Below are positions 1-9,438 of a stretch of 64,000 nt of DNA, piece by piece. A program made the position numbers and the translations under genes. The stretch's first letter is position 1; each line of letters starts with the position of its first letter. This DNA is from Deinandra increscens subsp. villosa (Eukaryota; Streptophyta; Magnoliopsida; Asterales; Asteraceae). The notes beneath the pieces are model-generated. The model saw nothing but the letters and a program-made list of their open reading frames with translations. It was not told the origin of the DNA and did not search any database. The stretch is from contig JBCNJP010000003.1 of assembly GCA_039602395.1 (NCBI GenBank), positions 72,478,334 to 72,542,333 on the forward strand, read 5' to 3'.

Positions 1-342
1 GATCGACATGTGATACGAAATCGAAATTTTAAAATCTATCTTGGATTCTCGAAGAGAAGTTTTGCGCCAAGATTAAATTAATTTTCAAAAGAAAAGGAAA
101 CCGCGTTTCTGTCTTCTGAAATTGCAGGTTATGGATATCAAAGACTCAAGCATGGTGAGAGGGGGAGTTTGAAGTATTTTTCACAAGTGGATCTTGAAGT
201 TGAAAGTTGATTCAAGAGTGATCCAGCCATGCAAGCTCTATTTCTGACAAGATTTCAAGTCAAAGATCGGATGCAGCAATGTTGAAGATTGAAGACTAAA
301 GTTTAGTTAGAAAATAGATACACTACACGTTAAGGGGGAGTC
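1..342 (+). mobile_element. 3' noncoding tail of a truncated Ty1/copia element
   Basis: No ORF is visible. The stretch ends in a polypurine tract (TAAGGGGGAG, 331-340) immediately before an LTR at 343, as expected for the end of the internal region of a copia element whose coding part lies left of the window. A second purine run (GAGGGGGAG) sits near 160-170, about 170 bp upstream of the first. The same order, a hairpin and then a GAGGGGGAG run, recurs near 57559-57735 in the pol-less copia element, so the two are related in this tail. Sure that this is a retroelement tail; family assignment is inferred. Confidence 0.75.
38..73 (+). other. Conserved two-part hairpin in copia 3' tail (copy 1)
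   Basis: Outer arms ATCTTGG (38-44) and CCAAGAT (67-73) are perfect complements. Inside them TTCTC (46-50) pairs with GAGAA (54-58) around a GAA loop. TTTTGCG lies between inner and outer 3' arms. A second copy at 57559-57594 keeps both stems while its inner outermost pair has changed from T-A to G-C, which suggests selection on RNA structure. Function is unknown. Confidence 0.6.
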
Positions 343-712
343 TGTAGAAGCATATCCCTATGCTATGAGTGTCTCGTGTATTGTATCTATGTGAGCGTGT
401 CTGAGTATGAGTTATGGTAGAAATGTCTTTAGTGGCGTACCACATGGTCTGGCGGACCATGTGATCCGGCGTACCAGTTTGGTACGCTGGGTGGTTAGTC
501 ACTTAGTATAAATAGGTAGTGTTAGAATGAGAGCTTAACACTTCTGCACACTTTTGTCATTTCTACACTTTCTGTGTGTGTTTCTAGAGAGAGAAACTAG
601 AGAGCTTGTGTTTGTAATCTTTAAGTGATTCAATACAAAATCTCTTATTTACATCCGTGTTTACTATCATTGATCAAAGCGTGCAGTAGTAAGATTGTAT
701 CTCGTTTCTACA
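343..712 (+). repeat. Ty1/copia 3' LTR (370 bp)
   Basis: The LTR runs from TGTAGAA to TTCTACA, a perfect 7-bp terminal inverted repeat, and follows a polypurine tract. A TATA box (TATAAATA) lies at 507-514. Just upstream are two hairpin-forming palindromes, CACATGGTC/GACCATGTG (441-463) and GCGTACC/GGTACGC (469-487). The partner 5' LTR is outside the window. The right edge directly abuts a gypsy LTR that lacks its expected terminal TGT, so this copia element may have inserted a few bases inside the gypsy LTR. Confidence 0.8.
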
Positions 713-1352
713 TTTGGTCAAAAATTCACAAAGGAATTTCGTATTCCAAACTTAGAATGTGAGGTAGTGTGCTTAATGTTTAAGTGAACAGATAATCTAA
801 GTTAGGACGTTGACACAATGATTTAGCGAGGAAAACTCCAGAATTCTTGGAGTTGCCTCTAGGAATCCTGGATAAAAACCTCGGGTTCCGGCCGAATAGC
901 CTGCCACCTAGTCAATCTTATTGATAACGAAATAAAGAGTTACAATGGGTTGGAGGTTTGATCGAGAAGAACTATGTGATACAATGTTTTTGCAGTGGTA
1001 ATTGAGCTAGAGACTGCGTTGTGTGTGTTCCTATTGATCGAATCCTCGATTTAATATATATAACAAACAAACTAACTAACTGTCCGGGATTCCCGGGATC
1101 TCTTCTTCCCACTTTCTTGACCATTGAAGCAGGATCGACCCACTGATCCACGTATTAGTCAGCTCAGTCCGAGTCTTTAGGAGTTAGTTGAGAGTCCGTT
1201 ACCACATGCAAACAATTAAGCACGAGGCAAAATAGACGTTAAGTATATATCATACATTTAGGATACCTGAACTGATAGGATTCCCAGATTGTCTTCGGAT
1301 TCCTAAGCTGCTTGAGCTTCTTTTTGAGCATCCTGAAAATCAAGCCCTAACA
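713..1352 (-). repeat. 3' LTR of the Tat-type gypsy element
   Basis: Nearly collinear with 23225-23862, with about 5% substitutions and a 2-bp indel. On the minus strand it opens TGTTAGGG, right after a purine-rich tract. Its outer end should finish in the complement of TGT, but the three outermost bases are replaced by the end of the copia LTR at 712. It contains several copies of the GGATYC-type word that is unusually common across this element. Confidence 0.88.
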
Positions 1353-1618
1353 ATTGCCCCTGAATCTCGGTGGCCGTGGATAAGATTTACAGCTGGCGAG
1401 ATTCACAAACCCTCTTTTTAACAGCGTTTGAGACGGTAAATTCGGTTATGATTGGACGTAATTCACGGCTTCCCATTTGATTTGATTGCTATCATAACTC
1501 TCTTTAAATACTAGTTACCCAAGCCATAAGTTCTTCACTTTATTCAAATGGAAACCCTTTGAGCTTCTTCGCCATAACCAAGTCATTTTTGATTTCCTTT
1601 CTCTCTTTCAATTCTATA
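1353..1618. promoter_or_regulatory. Gypsy polypurine tract and upstream region of the antisense ORF
   Basis: On the minus strand the sequence next to the LTR reads ATTCAGGGGCAAT, a plausible polypurine tract priming plus-strand synthesis. On the plus strand the same 266 bp is the upstream region of the antisense ORF that starts at 1619. A TATA-like TTTAAATACT lies near 1503, followed by a CT-rich leader. The dual use is inferred from position only. Confidence 0.45.
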
Positions 1619-3352
1619 ATGGCGAAAAAGGGTACTCGATCTGCTTCCTCCTCCCAGCATCGATGATTTCATTAATCAAGGGATTCTTCCCTCCTGTGAC
1701 GAGGAAACCTGTGACTTTAACGACCAGGAAATCCAATCGTTGAAGGATTCTGGTCTGACTCCGAGATCGATGGTTATTCGGAACTTCGATTCTCGCTTGA
1801 AAGCCGATTTCGTTTCTGCTACCTGGGTCTGTTTTCTCTATTACCCTTTTCTTCTCGGTATGTCATACCCTTTCCCTGACATTGTAAACAAGTTCTTTGA
1901 GGTCACCGGCCTTTCCTACTCCCAAAGAATGCCCATGGTGTGGCGCATTCTCTTCTCTCTTGATAATCTGAACAACTCCAAGGACCTAGACATGGGAATC
2001 CCTGAGGTCTGTTCTGCCTACAACCTGAGAACCCACGGCTGCAGTCGGTTCGTACTCCTAGCTCATTCCTCTAACACCCAACTGATTCCTCGTGCATCTC
2101 ACAATGACCACAACTGGAAGAAGTTTTTCTTCGTGAAGCGCGAATCAATTCCTAGTGGCAATGAGTTACCGAGAAGTGGGGTTTTAAGGGTAGGATGCCG
2201 ACCCACGCAAATTAATTAAGAATCCTAACGGTTACTAATTTGCCTTTTGTTTTTATTTTTCACAGCTCCCAAGTTCGAGAAGCTGGTCAGTGTTGGTAAA
2301 GATTCCGTTGAGAAGCTCACATCCTTCCTAAAGATCCCGATTGCTGAGAGGACATTCGCTATTGAGAGCGCAGCCAGTGAGCACAGCTACTCCGTCGATC
2401 ATACCCAAGCGAACATGTCTGGTAAGTATTAAGATTCCTGATGCTCCGCAATGTTGACGAACATCCTGAAATTGACAACCCCCTTCTTTTTTTATGATCA
2501 GATTCCGGATTCTCCCTCGACGACTTGACCTCCTTCCTGGTGGTAAAAGATGAGAAGGCCGAGCCTGTAACCAGCATCCGGCCGCCTACCAGCAGACCCA
2601 AGGCTTCTTCCTCCAGCAAGAAGAGGAAGACCTCCGAGAGCGTCGTTTACCTGGAGAGCTTTGAAGGACTGAGCCATGTTGAGACCAGCAACAAGCTTCT
2701 GAGCCTGCACACAATGACAAAAATGGTAAGTTGTACCTTAGGATTCCCAAGCGTTGATAATGCGCAGCATCCGGTTGAGATTCCTAATCTTTGCATATTT
2801 TTGCAGGGTCTCGAGCAGCTGAGCACTTATTGCATGGACGCGGAAACCAGGCTTACTGAGGTCCAAAGGAAGCTAGATGAGGCTAGGGATACCATCTGTA
2901 TCCAGGCCGAGATAGCTGAAGTCAAGACCCGCCATTATGAGCACAAAATGGATGAGCAGTGTCTCACGTATGAGGCTGCTTTATTGAAAGAATCTGCCAT
3001 CGGCAAGTAGTCGGCTGCCCGCAGTGTGCTTTAGGTAATGCTGAAGATGGCTGTAGAAGCCGGAGCTGAGGGGTTCACCTGTTCCAAATGGACGATGGAT
3101 GCCTGGAAGCTCTCCCTAGAGAAGCTGGAGAAGACTGTTGAGAAGCCGGCCAGCAAGGAGAAGGCTACCGAGCTCAAGGCTGCTGGAGGTGATCAGGTTG
3201 TGCACGGCGAGGATAAGCTGGAGGAGAAGGTTGAGGAAAAGGTTGAGGAGAAGACTGATGGTGAGAAGCAGGAGGCTTCTGAGATGCCAATGGGCGATGA
3301 GGACAATGCAACGGTCCGAGCCCATTTTTTTTGTTTGTTCTTTGAATGGTGA
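1619..3352 (+). pseudogene. Antisense ORF of the gypsy element (gypsy-type transposon domain protein), decayed
   Basis: The ATG at 1619 is followed by a frame that hits TGA within 16 codons; the homologous reading continues one frame over, so a frameshift lies near 1650-1664. Likely exons are about 1619-2189, 2266-2421, 2502-2725 and 2807-about 3350, each flanked by GT and AG. A second frameshift lies near 2176, and two in-frame stops lie at 3008-3010 and 3031-3033. The first exon resembles the plant putative gypsy-type transposon domain (PF04195-like), with a stretch FFEVTGLSYSQRMPMVWRIL. The 3' part is coiled-coil-like and then Glu/Lys-rich repeats (EEKVEEKVEEK). It runs opposite to pol, as described for Tat elements. 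Its function is unknown. The intact relative is at 59279-61841. Confidence 0.65.
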
Positions 3353-4879
3353 TGTTTGTAAACAATTTCTCTTTCTTTGTGGTTCCATGAAACAATACTG
3401 AACAAGTAACAACAGACAATGGTTGGGGATCCTAGTGGAGGGATCTTGCGGTTTGCAAGATGAAGCCAGGATTCCTAACGGACTTTTGACCTATGGGCTT
3501 ACCGAGTGGAGATATCATGAAGTTTTCAGGACGAAGCTTCGGGAAGCCCAAATCCAGCTTTAGTATGTTAATAATATTACCGCGTTTTGTTTATTTCAAA
3601 TGTGTTTCGTATTTTATTTGCGCCTTCTAGAAATTTGTCTTAAATAGTTTATCTCAAAAAAAAAATCTTATAAGTCTTAAACAAGTTGAATGAATCAAAT
3701 AACTCTGAAGTGAAATTAGAAACCTTTATACGGCCAAGGTCAAATAAGTTAAATGAAATAACCATAATAACACCCTGACCTGTTAGATTTACCTTAGGCA
3801 ACATCCTTTGCATAATCGAGAATCCTACCTAGGATCCTTGTAAGAATCCTAACGAGTTACCTTTGTAGGTCTTAGAGTGTTGGCCTCGAGATTCTAACAA
3901 GAATCCTGTTCATGTCGAGTTTTACAACCTCCTGAGTGTCTTCCTTTAGGATTCGTACAAAAATCCTGACCGAATAGGTTGGTAGAGTCTTTTCGACATC
4001 CTACCTTTCGAAATGTGTAAAACAAAAAGTAGAAGGATCCCGGCTAACAACCAAAGACACTTTCTACACAGATTTAATAATATACTGGGGTTACACCCGG
4101 GATTCTTGGGACTAAGCCAATACTGGGGACAAGCCCATATAATTCTGGGGACAAGCCCATGCAATTCTGGGGACAAGCCCGGGAAACTTGGGACTAAGCC
4201 AACGTAAGTGACATGTAAATTCCAAAACCATAGATAACACGTCAGTGTTATAAACCTTGAGAATCCTCCCAGTAGCCTCCAGTGACAAGATTGTCAGCCA
4301 CCCCTGGAGTGGACTCGTCCGGCCACCTTGAGCATACTGGTGGACAACGTGCGCTCCTGGTGAAGGTCGTGCGCTACTGGCGATTACCCAATCATAGGAG
4401 AAGAGTCAGCTTCTCAAACCTTAGAAGGCATGCGGGATGCCTTAAGCGTAGAAGAGGTGATCAGCCTCTAACTGGGCTTATACCCGAAATACTCTAGGAT
4501 TCTCAAAATCTGCAAAACACTCAATACTTGGTGAGGGGTGGGTGTTAGCATAGGTAACACCACTTCGGTGCTTAAGTCAGTAATGTGTTATAAGAATATT
4601 AAGAATAAATTGAAATAGGATTAGTAGACGTACCTTGCAATATTCAGACAGTGAGGATCCTTGGGATTCTGCCCAAGATTCTCAACAAGATTCTCACATA
4701 AAATACGCTTTAAGATGGACGACATTCCAAGCTCTTGGCAGAGGTTCTCCTTCCATATTTACCAAACGGTATGCCCCTTTCCTTCTTCAGAATCTATAAG
4801 GTAAGGGCCTTTCCACTTGGGTGCTAACTTCCCATCAGCAGGGTTGGTAGTATTTTGAAAAGCCTTCCTTAAGACCAAG
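3353..4879. other. Noncoding spacer between antisense ORF and integrase
   Basis: No credible ORF. The region is rich in the words GGATTC, GGATCC and GAATCC and holds one minisatellite (4079-4202). The part from about 4700 to 4879 on the minus strand is the decayed 3' end of pol, past the last open integrase frame. Confidence 0.5.
4079..4202 (+). repeat. Minisatellite, about 21-bp unit, about six imperfect copies
   Basis: Units variously read ATTCTGGGGACAAGCCCAT, ATACTGGGGACAAGCCCAT or ATTCTTGGGACTAAGCCA. The three central copies are the most alike; the outer ones have diverged. It lies in the spacer of the gypsy element. Confidence 0.75.
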
Positions 4880-5755
4880 TCACCTACCTGGAATCTTCTT
4901 AGCCTGGTGTTCTTGTTGTAGGATTTTTGCTATCCGCTGTTGATAAGATGCCATCCGGATTCTGGCCATATCTCTGAGCTCCTCAACTGTTTCAAGATCC
5001 TGAAAGAGACTCTGGCTGTTGGTTTCAGGATCCTGGCAGTTGACTCTGGCCGTTGGGAGTACCATCTCTGTAGGGATCACAGCTTCTGCTCCAAACACTA
5101 ATGAGAATGGCGTTTGTCCAGTACCATTCTTAGGTGTGGTTCTATCTACCCAAAGGACAAACGGCAGCTCCTCAGCCCATTTTCCTTTCTTGGATCCCAG
5201 CTTCTTCTTGAGGTTGTTGATGATGATCTTATTGCTGGATTCTGCCTGCCCATTAGCTTGGGGATGGACAGGTGTTGAAGTGATCATCTTGATGCCCCAG
5301 CTTTCACAAAAGCTTGTAGTTCTCTTGCCGATAAACTGGGAGCCATTTTCGCATATGATTTCTGCCGGAATCCCAAATCTGGTGAGGATGTTCCTTTTGA
5401 TGAAGGATATCACTTCTTTCTCTCTCACTTGAACATAGGCTTCTGCTTCAATCCACTTGGAGAAGTAATCCATCATGGCAAGCATAAACACCTTTCCTCC
5501 AGGAGCCTTTGGCAGCTTACCCACAATATCCATGCCCCATTTCATGAACGGCCATGGGGATACTATAGGATGCAGATGCTCAGCGGGTTGGTGGAGGATA
5601 TTGCCATGCCTTTGACAAGCATCGCATTTCTGTGAGAAGCTCGTGGCATCCTTCTTCATAGTTGGCCAATAATATCCGAATCTGAGAACTTTAGAGAACA
5701 GTGTCCTGCCCCCGGTATGGTTCCCACAATCTCCACTGTGGATGTCTTCGAGCAC
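4880..5755 (-). pseudogene. Ty3/gypsy integrase (partial, inactive)
   Basis: A 291-codon open stretch of integrase, the enzyme that inserts retroelement cDNA into the chromosome. The HHCC zinc domain is recognisable (H..H, then CDACQRHG), followed by the catalytic core: first Asp in WGMDIVG, second site in ICENGSQF, and Glu in HPQANGQAESSN. The second acidic residue, normally Asp in D-N-G, is Glu here, which should impair catalysis. The open frame begins inside the zinc domain after stops upstream, and ends near the usual C-terminal part (QQRIAKILQQEHQAKKIPGR). Confidence 0.85.
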
Positions 5756-5945
5756 CTCAAGAGCTTCTGACTTCTCTAGGCACCTTAAGTAGACACCTTA
5801 AGTAGACACCTGCAAGAGATCTTCTATATAGGATATTATTAATAATAGTATAAGGTACTACCTTTGTGCGAAAGGCTCTGGGGTTTTCGCCCTTGGAAAT
5901 CTCCCCATCTTTAAGATACTTCCTGATCGGGTAAGTCCAGGATTC

Positions 5946-6794
5946 CTAAGCATCTCCAGGATTCTCAACATTTGCACCTGCATTATTGTCAACAACCTGA
6001 GCTTCTTGTTGAGCTATCGCTGGTGTCAGGATATGAGTTATTGGAATCTTGATATCCTCAGGGATCCTGAGCGATGAAGCCAAGTTTGCCAAGGCATCGG
6101 CTTCTGCATTATCTTCTCTTGGTACCTGTGAAATGTTAAAATTTTCGAAAAATAAAGACAATTTTTTAACAATTTCAAGATATTTGATCAGATTCTCCCC
6201 TTTCACTGCATAAGAGCCATTAAAATGGTTAGTCAATAAGAGAGAATCAACAAACACTTGTATAGACAGGATTCCCATATCCCTGGCCAGCTGTAATCCA
6301 GCAATTAAAGCTTCATACTCAGCTTCATTGTTGGTAGCATGGAATTCACAGGATATGGATAGAGGTATTATGTCCCCCTGTGGCGATTTTAGCAGGATGC
6401 CCAGTCCTGTTCCTATAACATTTGAGGAGCCGTCAGTATAAAGGATCCAGTCTTCCTTGAGTTTTTCAAGTTGCTGGATTTCCTTTTCAACTTCCGGTTC
6501 TATGTCACTGCTGAAATTAGCCACAAAGTTAGCCAAGGCTTGGGACTTGATTGCTGTTCTTGGTTCATATTTGATGTCATAGGCACTCAGCTTGACTGCC
6601 CACTTAGCCATCCTTCCTGACATTTCCGGCTTCCTAAGAACTGCCTTGATAGGATAGTTAGACATCACAATTATAGTATGGGTTTCAAAATAGTGTCTGA
6701 GTTTAGTGGAAGCCATTATAAGAGCTAGAATTAATTTTTCAAGGTGAGAATACCTGGACTCTGCGTCTAGCAGAGTTTTACTTACATAATACAC
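5946..6794 (-). pseudogene. Ty3/gypsy RT connection and RNase H domains
   Basis: A 282-codon open stretch. The first third is the RT-to-RNase H connection (YYVSKTLLDAESRYSHLEK; LRHYFETHTI). Then comes an RNase H fold with YTDGSS (first Asp), NNEAEYEALIAG (Glu), VFVDSLLL (Asp) and NAEADALANLAS (final Asp). Two RNase H-like modules in succession are typical of Tat-lineage elements; whether both are present cannot be settled by eye. It lies in the same direction and order as the RT and integrase pieces around it, separated by short blocks with stops. Confidence 0.8.
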
Positions 6795-6941
6795 CGGATG
6801 CTGCTGACCTCGATGATCTTTTACAAGGACTGCACTGATTGAGCTTTCGGAAACAGAGAGATATAAATATAGCGGCTCCCCATCTTATGGTTTCATCAAT
6901 AGCGGGGCTGCTGACAGGTAGTCTTTCAGGCATCTGAGAGC

Positions 6942-7874
6942 TTATTCGTGATTTTCAGTCCACTCGAATTTTTTGTTTTTCCTCAGGATATCGTAGAAAT
7001 TTTTACTTTTTTTTGAGGATCTTGAAATGAACCTGTTGAGTGCTGTGATTCTTCCTGTCAACCTTTGTACCTCTTTTACATTCGACGGAGACTTTAAATT
7101 TAGGATTGCTTTGATCTCCTCTGGACTTGCTTTGATCCCTCTTTTGGTAACCATGTATCCTAGGAATTTTCCAGCTCGCACCCCAAAGTGGCATTTGGAG
7201 GGGTTGAGCTTCATGTTATATTGATCAAGGATATCGAAGGCAGTTTGGAGATCCTTGACATGATCTTCAGCTTTTTTGGATTTCACCACCATGTCATCTA
7301 TGTAGACCTCCATCGTGTCCCCCAATTGCTCTATGAACATCATATTAACGAGCCTCTAGTAGGTGGCACCTGCATTTCTTTAACCAAAGGGCATAGCAGT
7401 GTAACAATATATACATGTTGGAGTCATAAATGCCGTATGCTCCTGGTCGCATGGTTCCATCTGAATTTTTTCGAATCCTTCTAAGGCATTCATAAAGGTG
7501 AGCATCTCGTGACCAGCCGTGGCATCCACCATAGCATCAATATGGGGAAGTGGAAAAGGATCCTTAGGACAGGTCGTATTCAAGTCTGTGTAATTAACAC
7601 AAACTCTCCACTTTCCATTCTTCTTCTGGACCACCACCACGTTCGCTAGCCACCTAGGATATTTGACTTCTCTAATCATCTTGGTTTTGAGAAGCTTGTC
7701 AACTTCCTCATGGACGATTATATTCTTCTCGGGAGCGAACTTCCTTCGTTTTTGCTGTATAGGCATGAAAGAAGGATCTAAACCAAGTTTATGAGTAATT
7801 ACATGTTTAGGGATATCTGTCATGTCTTCATGCTTCCAAGTGAAAGTTGAAGTCCTGGCTTTCCTGCTCAACAT
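6942..7874 (-). pseudogene. Ty3/gypsy reverse transcriptase, two in-frame stops
   Basis: Two open pieces (7874-7380 and 7343-6942) belong to one RT frame, interrupted by a TAA at 7380-7382 and a TAG shortly after. Visible motifs include PRWLANVVVVQKKNGKWRVC, the DLN..CPKDPFPLPHID block, AMPFG and the catalytic YIDDM. The nominal start at 7874 is not a real initiation codon: upstream sequence continues the polyprotein in another frame (decayed spacer 8031-7875, frameshift). Confidence 0.85.
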
Positions 7875-8031
7875 TCGCTGGGATGCTTGTTCCTACGAGC
7901 ACCTTGATTTCAGGATTCCCAGGGTCTAGAGGCACTTCTTTGACATCAAGCTCCCTGTCCTCCTGTACTTCAAGTGCCCTTTTCTGTAATTGCTATCCCT
8001 TCGTCACCTTAGTGGTGTTCTTCATCAACAT

Positions 8032-8460
8032 TTAATAACAATTCTTGGCTTCCTGTTGGTCACTTTCAATCCTCACAACTCCCCAGGGTGTAGGAAGCTT
8101 GATACACTGGTGATAAGTTGAAGGGACTGCCTTCATCTCGTGAATCCATGGCCTGCCAAGAATAATATTGCAACAAGAGAGAGAATCTATAACACAAAAT
8201 TTTTGCATAGAGTTTACTCCCTCTACATATACTGGCAACCTGATATCCCCAACGGTGCTTTTAGTTTCACCGCTGAAGCCAACCAGGACTGAGGATCTTG
8301 CGACTATTTCAGTTTCTTGGATCCCCATCTTCTTGAGCACATCAAGACGGATTATGTTTACTTAGCTTCCATTATCAATCAGGATCATGCGAACAAAATG
8401 GTTAGCAATATATACAGTAACCACAAGACTATCGTGATGAGGATCCTGAACATGGGAGCG
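8032..8460 (-). pseudogene. Ty3/gypsy aspartic protease region
   Basis: On the minus strand from 8460 the frame reads into a retroviral-type protease with LIDNGS followed by a stop, where the family has an Asp-x-Gly-Ser-Ser-like site. The open part 8340-8032 continues with typical downstream protease sequence ending in IILGRPWIHEMKAVPSTYHQ. The frame is cut at 8460/21052 by the nested copia element; the upstream half lies at 21052-21177. Confidence 0.75.
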
Positions 8461-8843
8461 TGTTGGGCTATATTTATTTGAGGCATGAGCATTAGTTTTG
8501 GGCTTTGGTTAGTTTATTTTGTAGGCCATGTGGGCCGATTATTAGTTTATGATTGGGCTTATTTAGTGTTTATGATTGGCCTATGTGCTTGTAAGAGGTG
8601 GTATAAATACCACCTCATGTTTATGATTCAAGTAAGCTTTTCGAATACAATTAACAGTTTACGATTTCTGTGTGCTTCTCTGTTTACGACCAGCTTCAAC
8701 AAGTATTATTTCTCATTCAAGATTAGATCTTTTCCTTAGATCTAATCTATTTCTTCTACTTGTTTCTTGAATCAATCACTCACGAGGTTTCCGTACTCGT
8801 TTGTGATTAGATATCGTGTTCTTGGTTTGATCTCAGACCATCA
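8461..8843 (+). repeat. 5' LTR of the nested copia element (383 bp)
   Basis: TGTTGGG to ACCATCA, preceded by GAGCG and followed by the primer site. It matches 20642-21046 except for 8 substitutions and 22 bp missing near the start. It contains several TGGGC(C/T) words upstream of the TATA box. Confidence 0.92.
8595..8616 (+). promoter_or_regulatory. TATA box centred in a perfect palindrome
   Basis: TATAAATA (8602-8609) sits inside a perfect inverted repeat with arms GAGGTGGTAT and ATACCACCTC separated by AA. The 3' LTR keeps it unchanged at 20808-20829. The TATA box marks the likely LTR promoter; the palindrome makes the core promoter readable as a TATA-like box on both strands. Confidence 0.7.
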
Positions 8844-8844
8844 A

Positions 8845-8858
8845 TTGGTATCAGAGCC
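8845..8858 (+). other. Primer binding site, initiator tRNA-Met type
   Basis: TTGGTATCAGAGCC begins one base after the LTR. This is the standard plant copia primer site complementary to the 3' end of initiator tRNA-Met. Confidence 0.9.
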
Positions 8859-9438
8859 AAGAATCAGTGATTCGAGGCTCACACGATATTGATTCAAGCT
8901 GTGTTTCTGGAAATAGTGTTGGTTTTTGAAGATTTGAAGGTTTTCTGGAGTTTACGATTGCTGCTGCTGCTGTTCTTGAGGTTTACGATCGAATTTCTGG
9001 GTTTTCTGGGTGTTTACGACTGAGTTGGTTGAAGATCTGCATCGGAATCACGTTTCCGATATCAAGACGCCATTTTTAGCGTGTTTACGATCCGGAAATT
9101 GGAGTTTACGATCGTACTTGATCGTAATTGACGTTTACGACTTTGCTGTACCGGAATCTCGGAGTCGTAATCGGTGTTTACGATTTTATCGTGTCGTAAT
9201 CGGAGTTTACGACATTTTTGATCGGAATCAGGTGTTTACGATAATCGGAGTCGTAATCGTTGATCGTAATCGGGTTTACGATATTTTCTGTCGGTTTCTG
9301 TGTTTACGATTTTTGGTTGGATCGTAATCGGTGTTCTCGATCGTAATCTGGTGTTTGCGATCGTAATCAAGGCTTTTAATCGTAATCTCTCTTGTTTCGA
9401 CATTTGGACTTTAAATTTTTGTTCCCTAAGCTATCGTG
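8859..9438 (+). promoter_or_regulatory. Copia leader with about twelve GTTTACGA repeats
   Basis: Between the primer site and the gag ATG, GTTTACGA(T/C) recurs about twelve times at irregular spacing from about 8950 to 9355, mixed with TCGTAATC, its partial complement. Two more copies lie in the LTR itself. An ORF covering part of it only reflects the repeat. Role unknown; RNA packaging or a translational leader are possibilities. Confidence 0.65.

Noticed and set aside
9010..9327. 105-codon ORF upstream of gag
   Set aside because: Translation of the TTTACGA repeats; not conserved in type and lies in the leader.
8942..9390. CRISPR-like or satellite array
   Set aside because: Plant DNA; the repeats are 7-9 bp words at irregular spacing in a retroelement leader, not repeat-spacer units.
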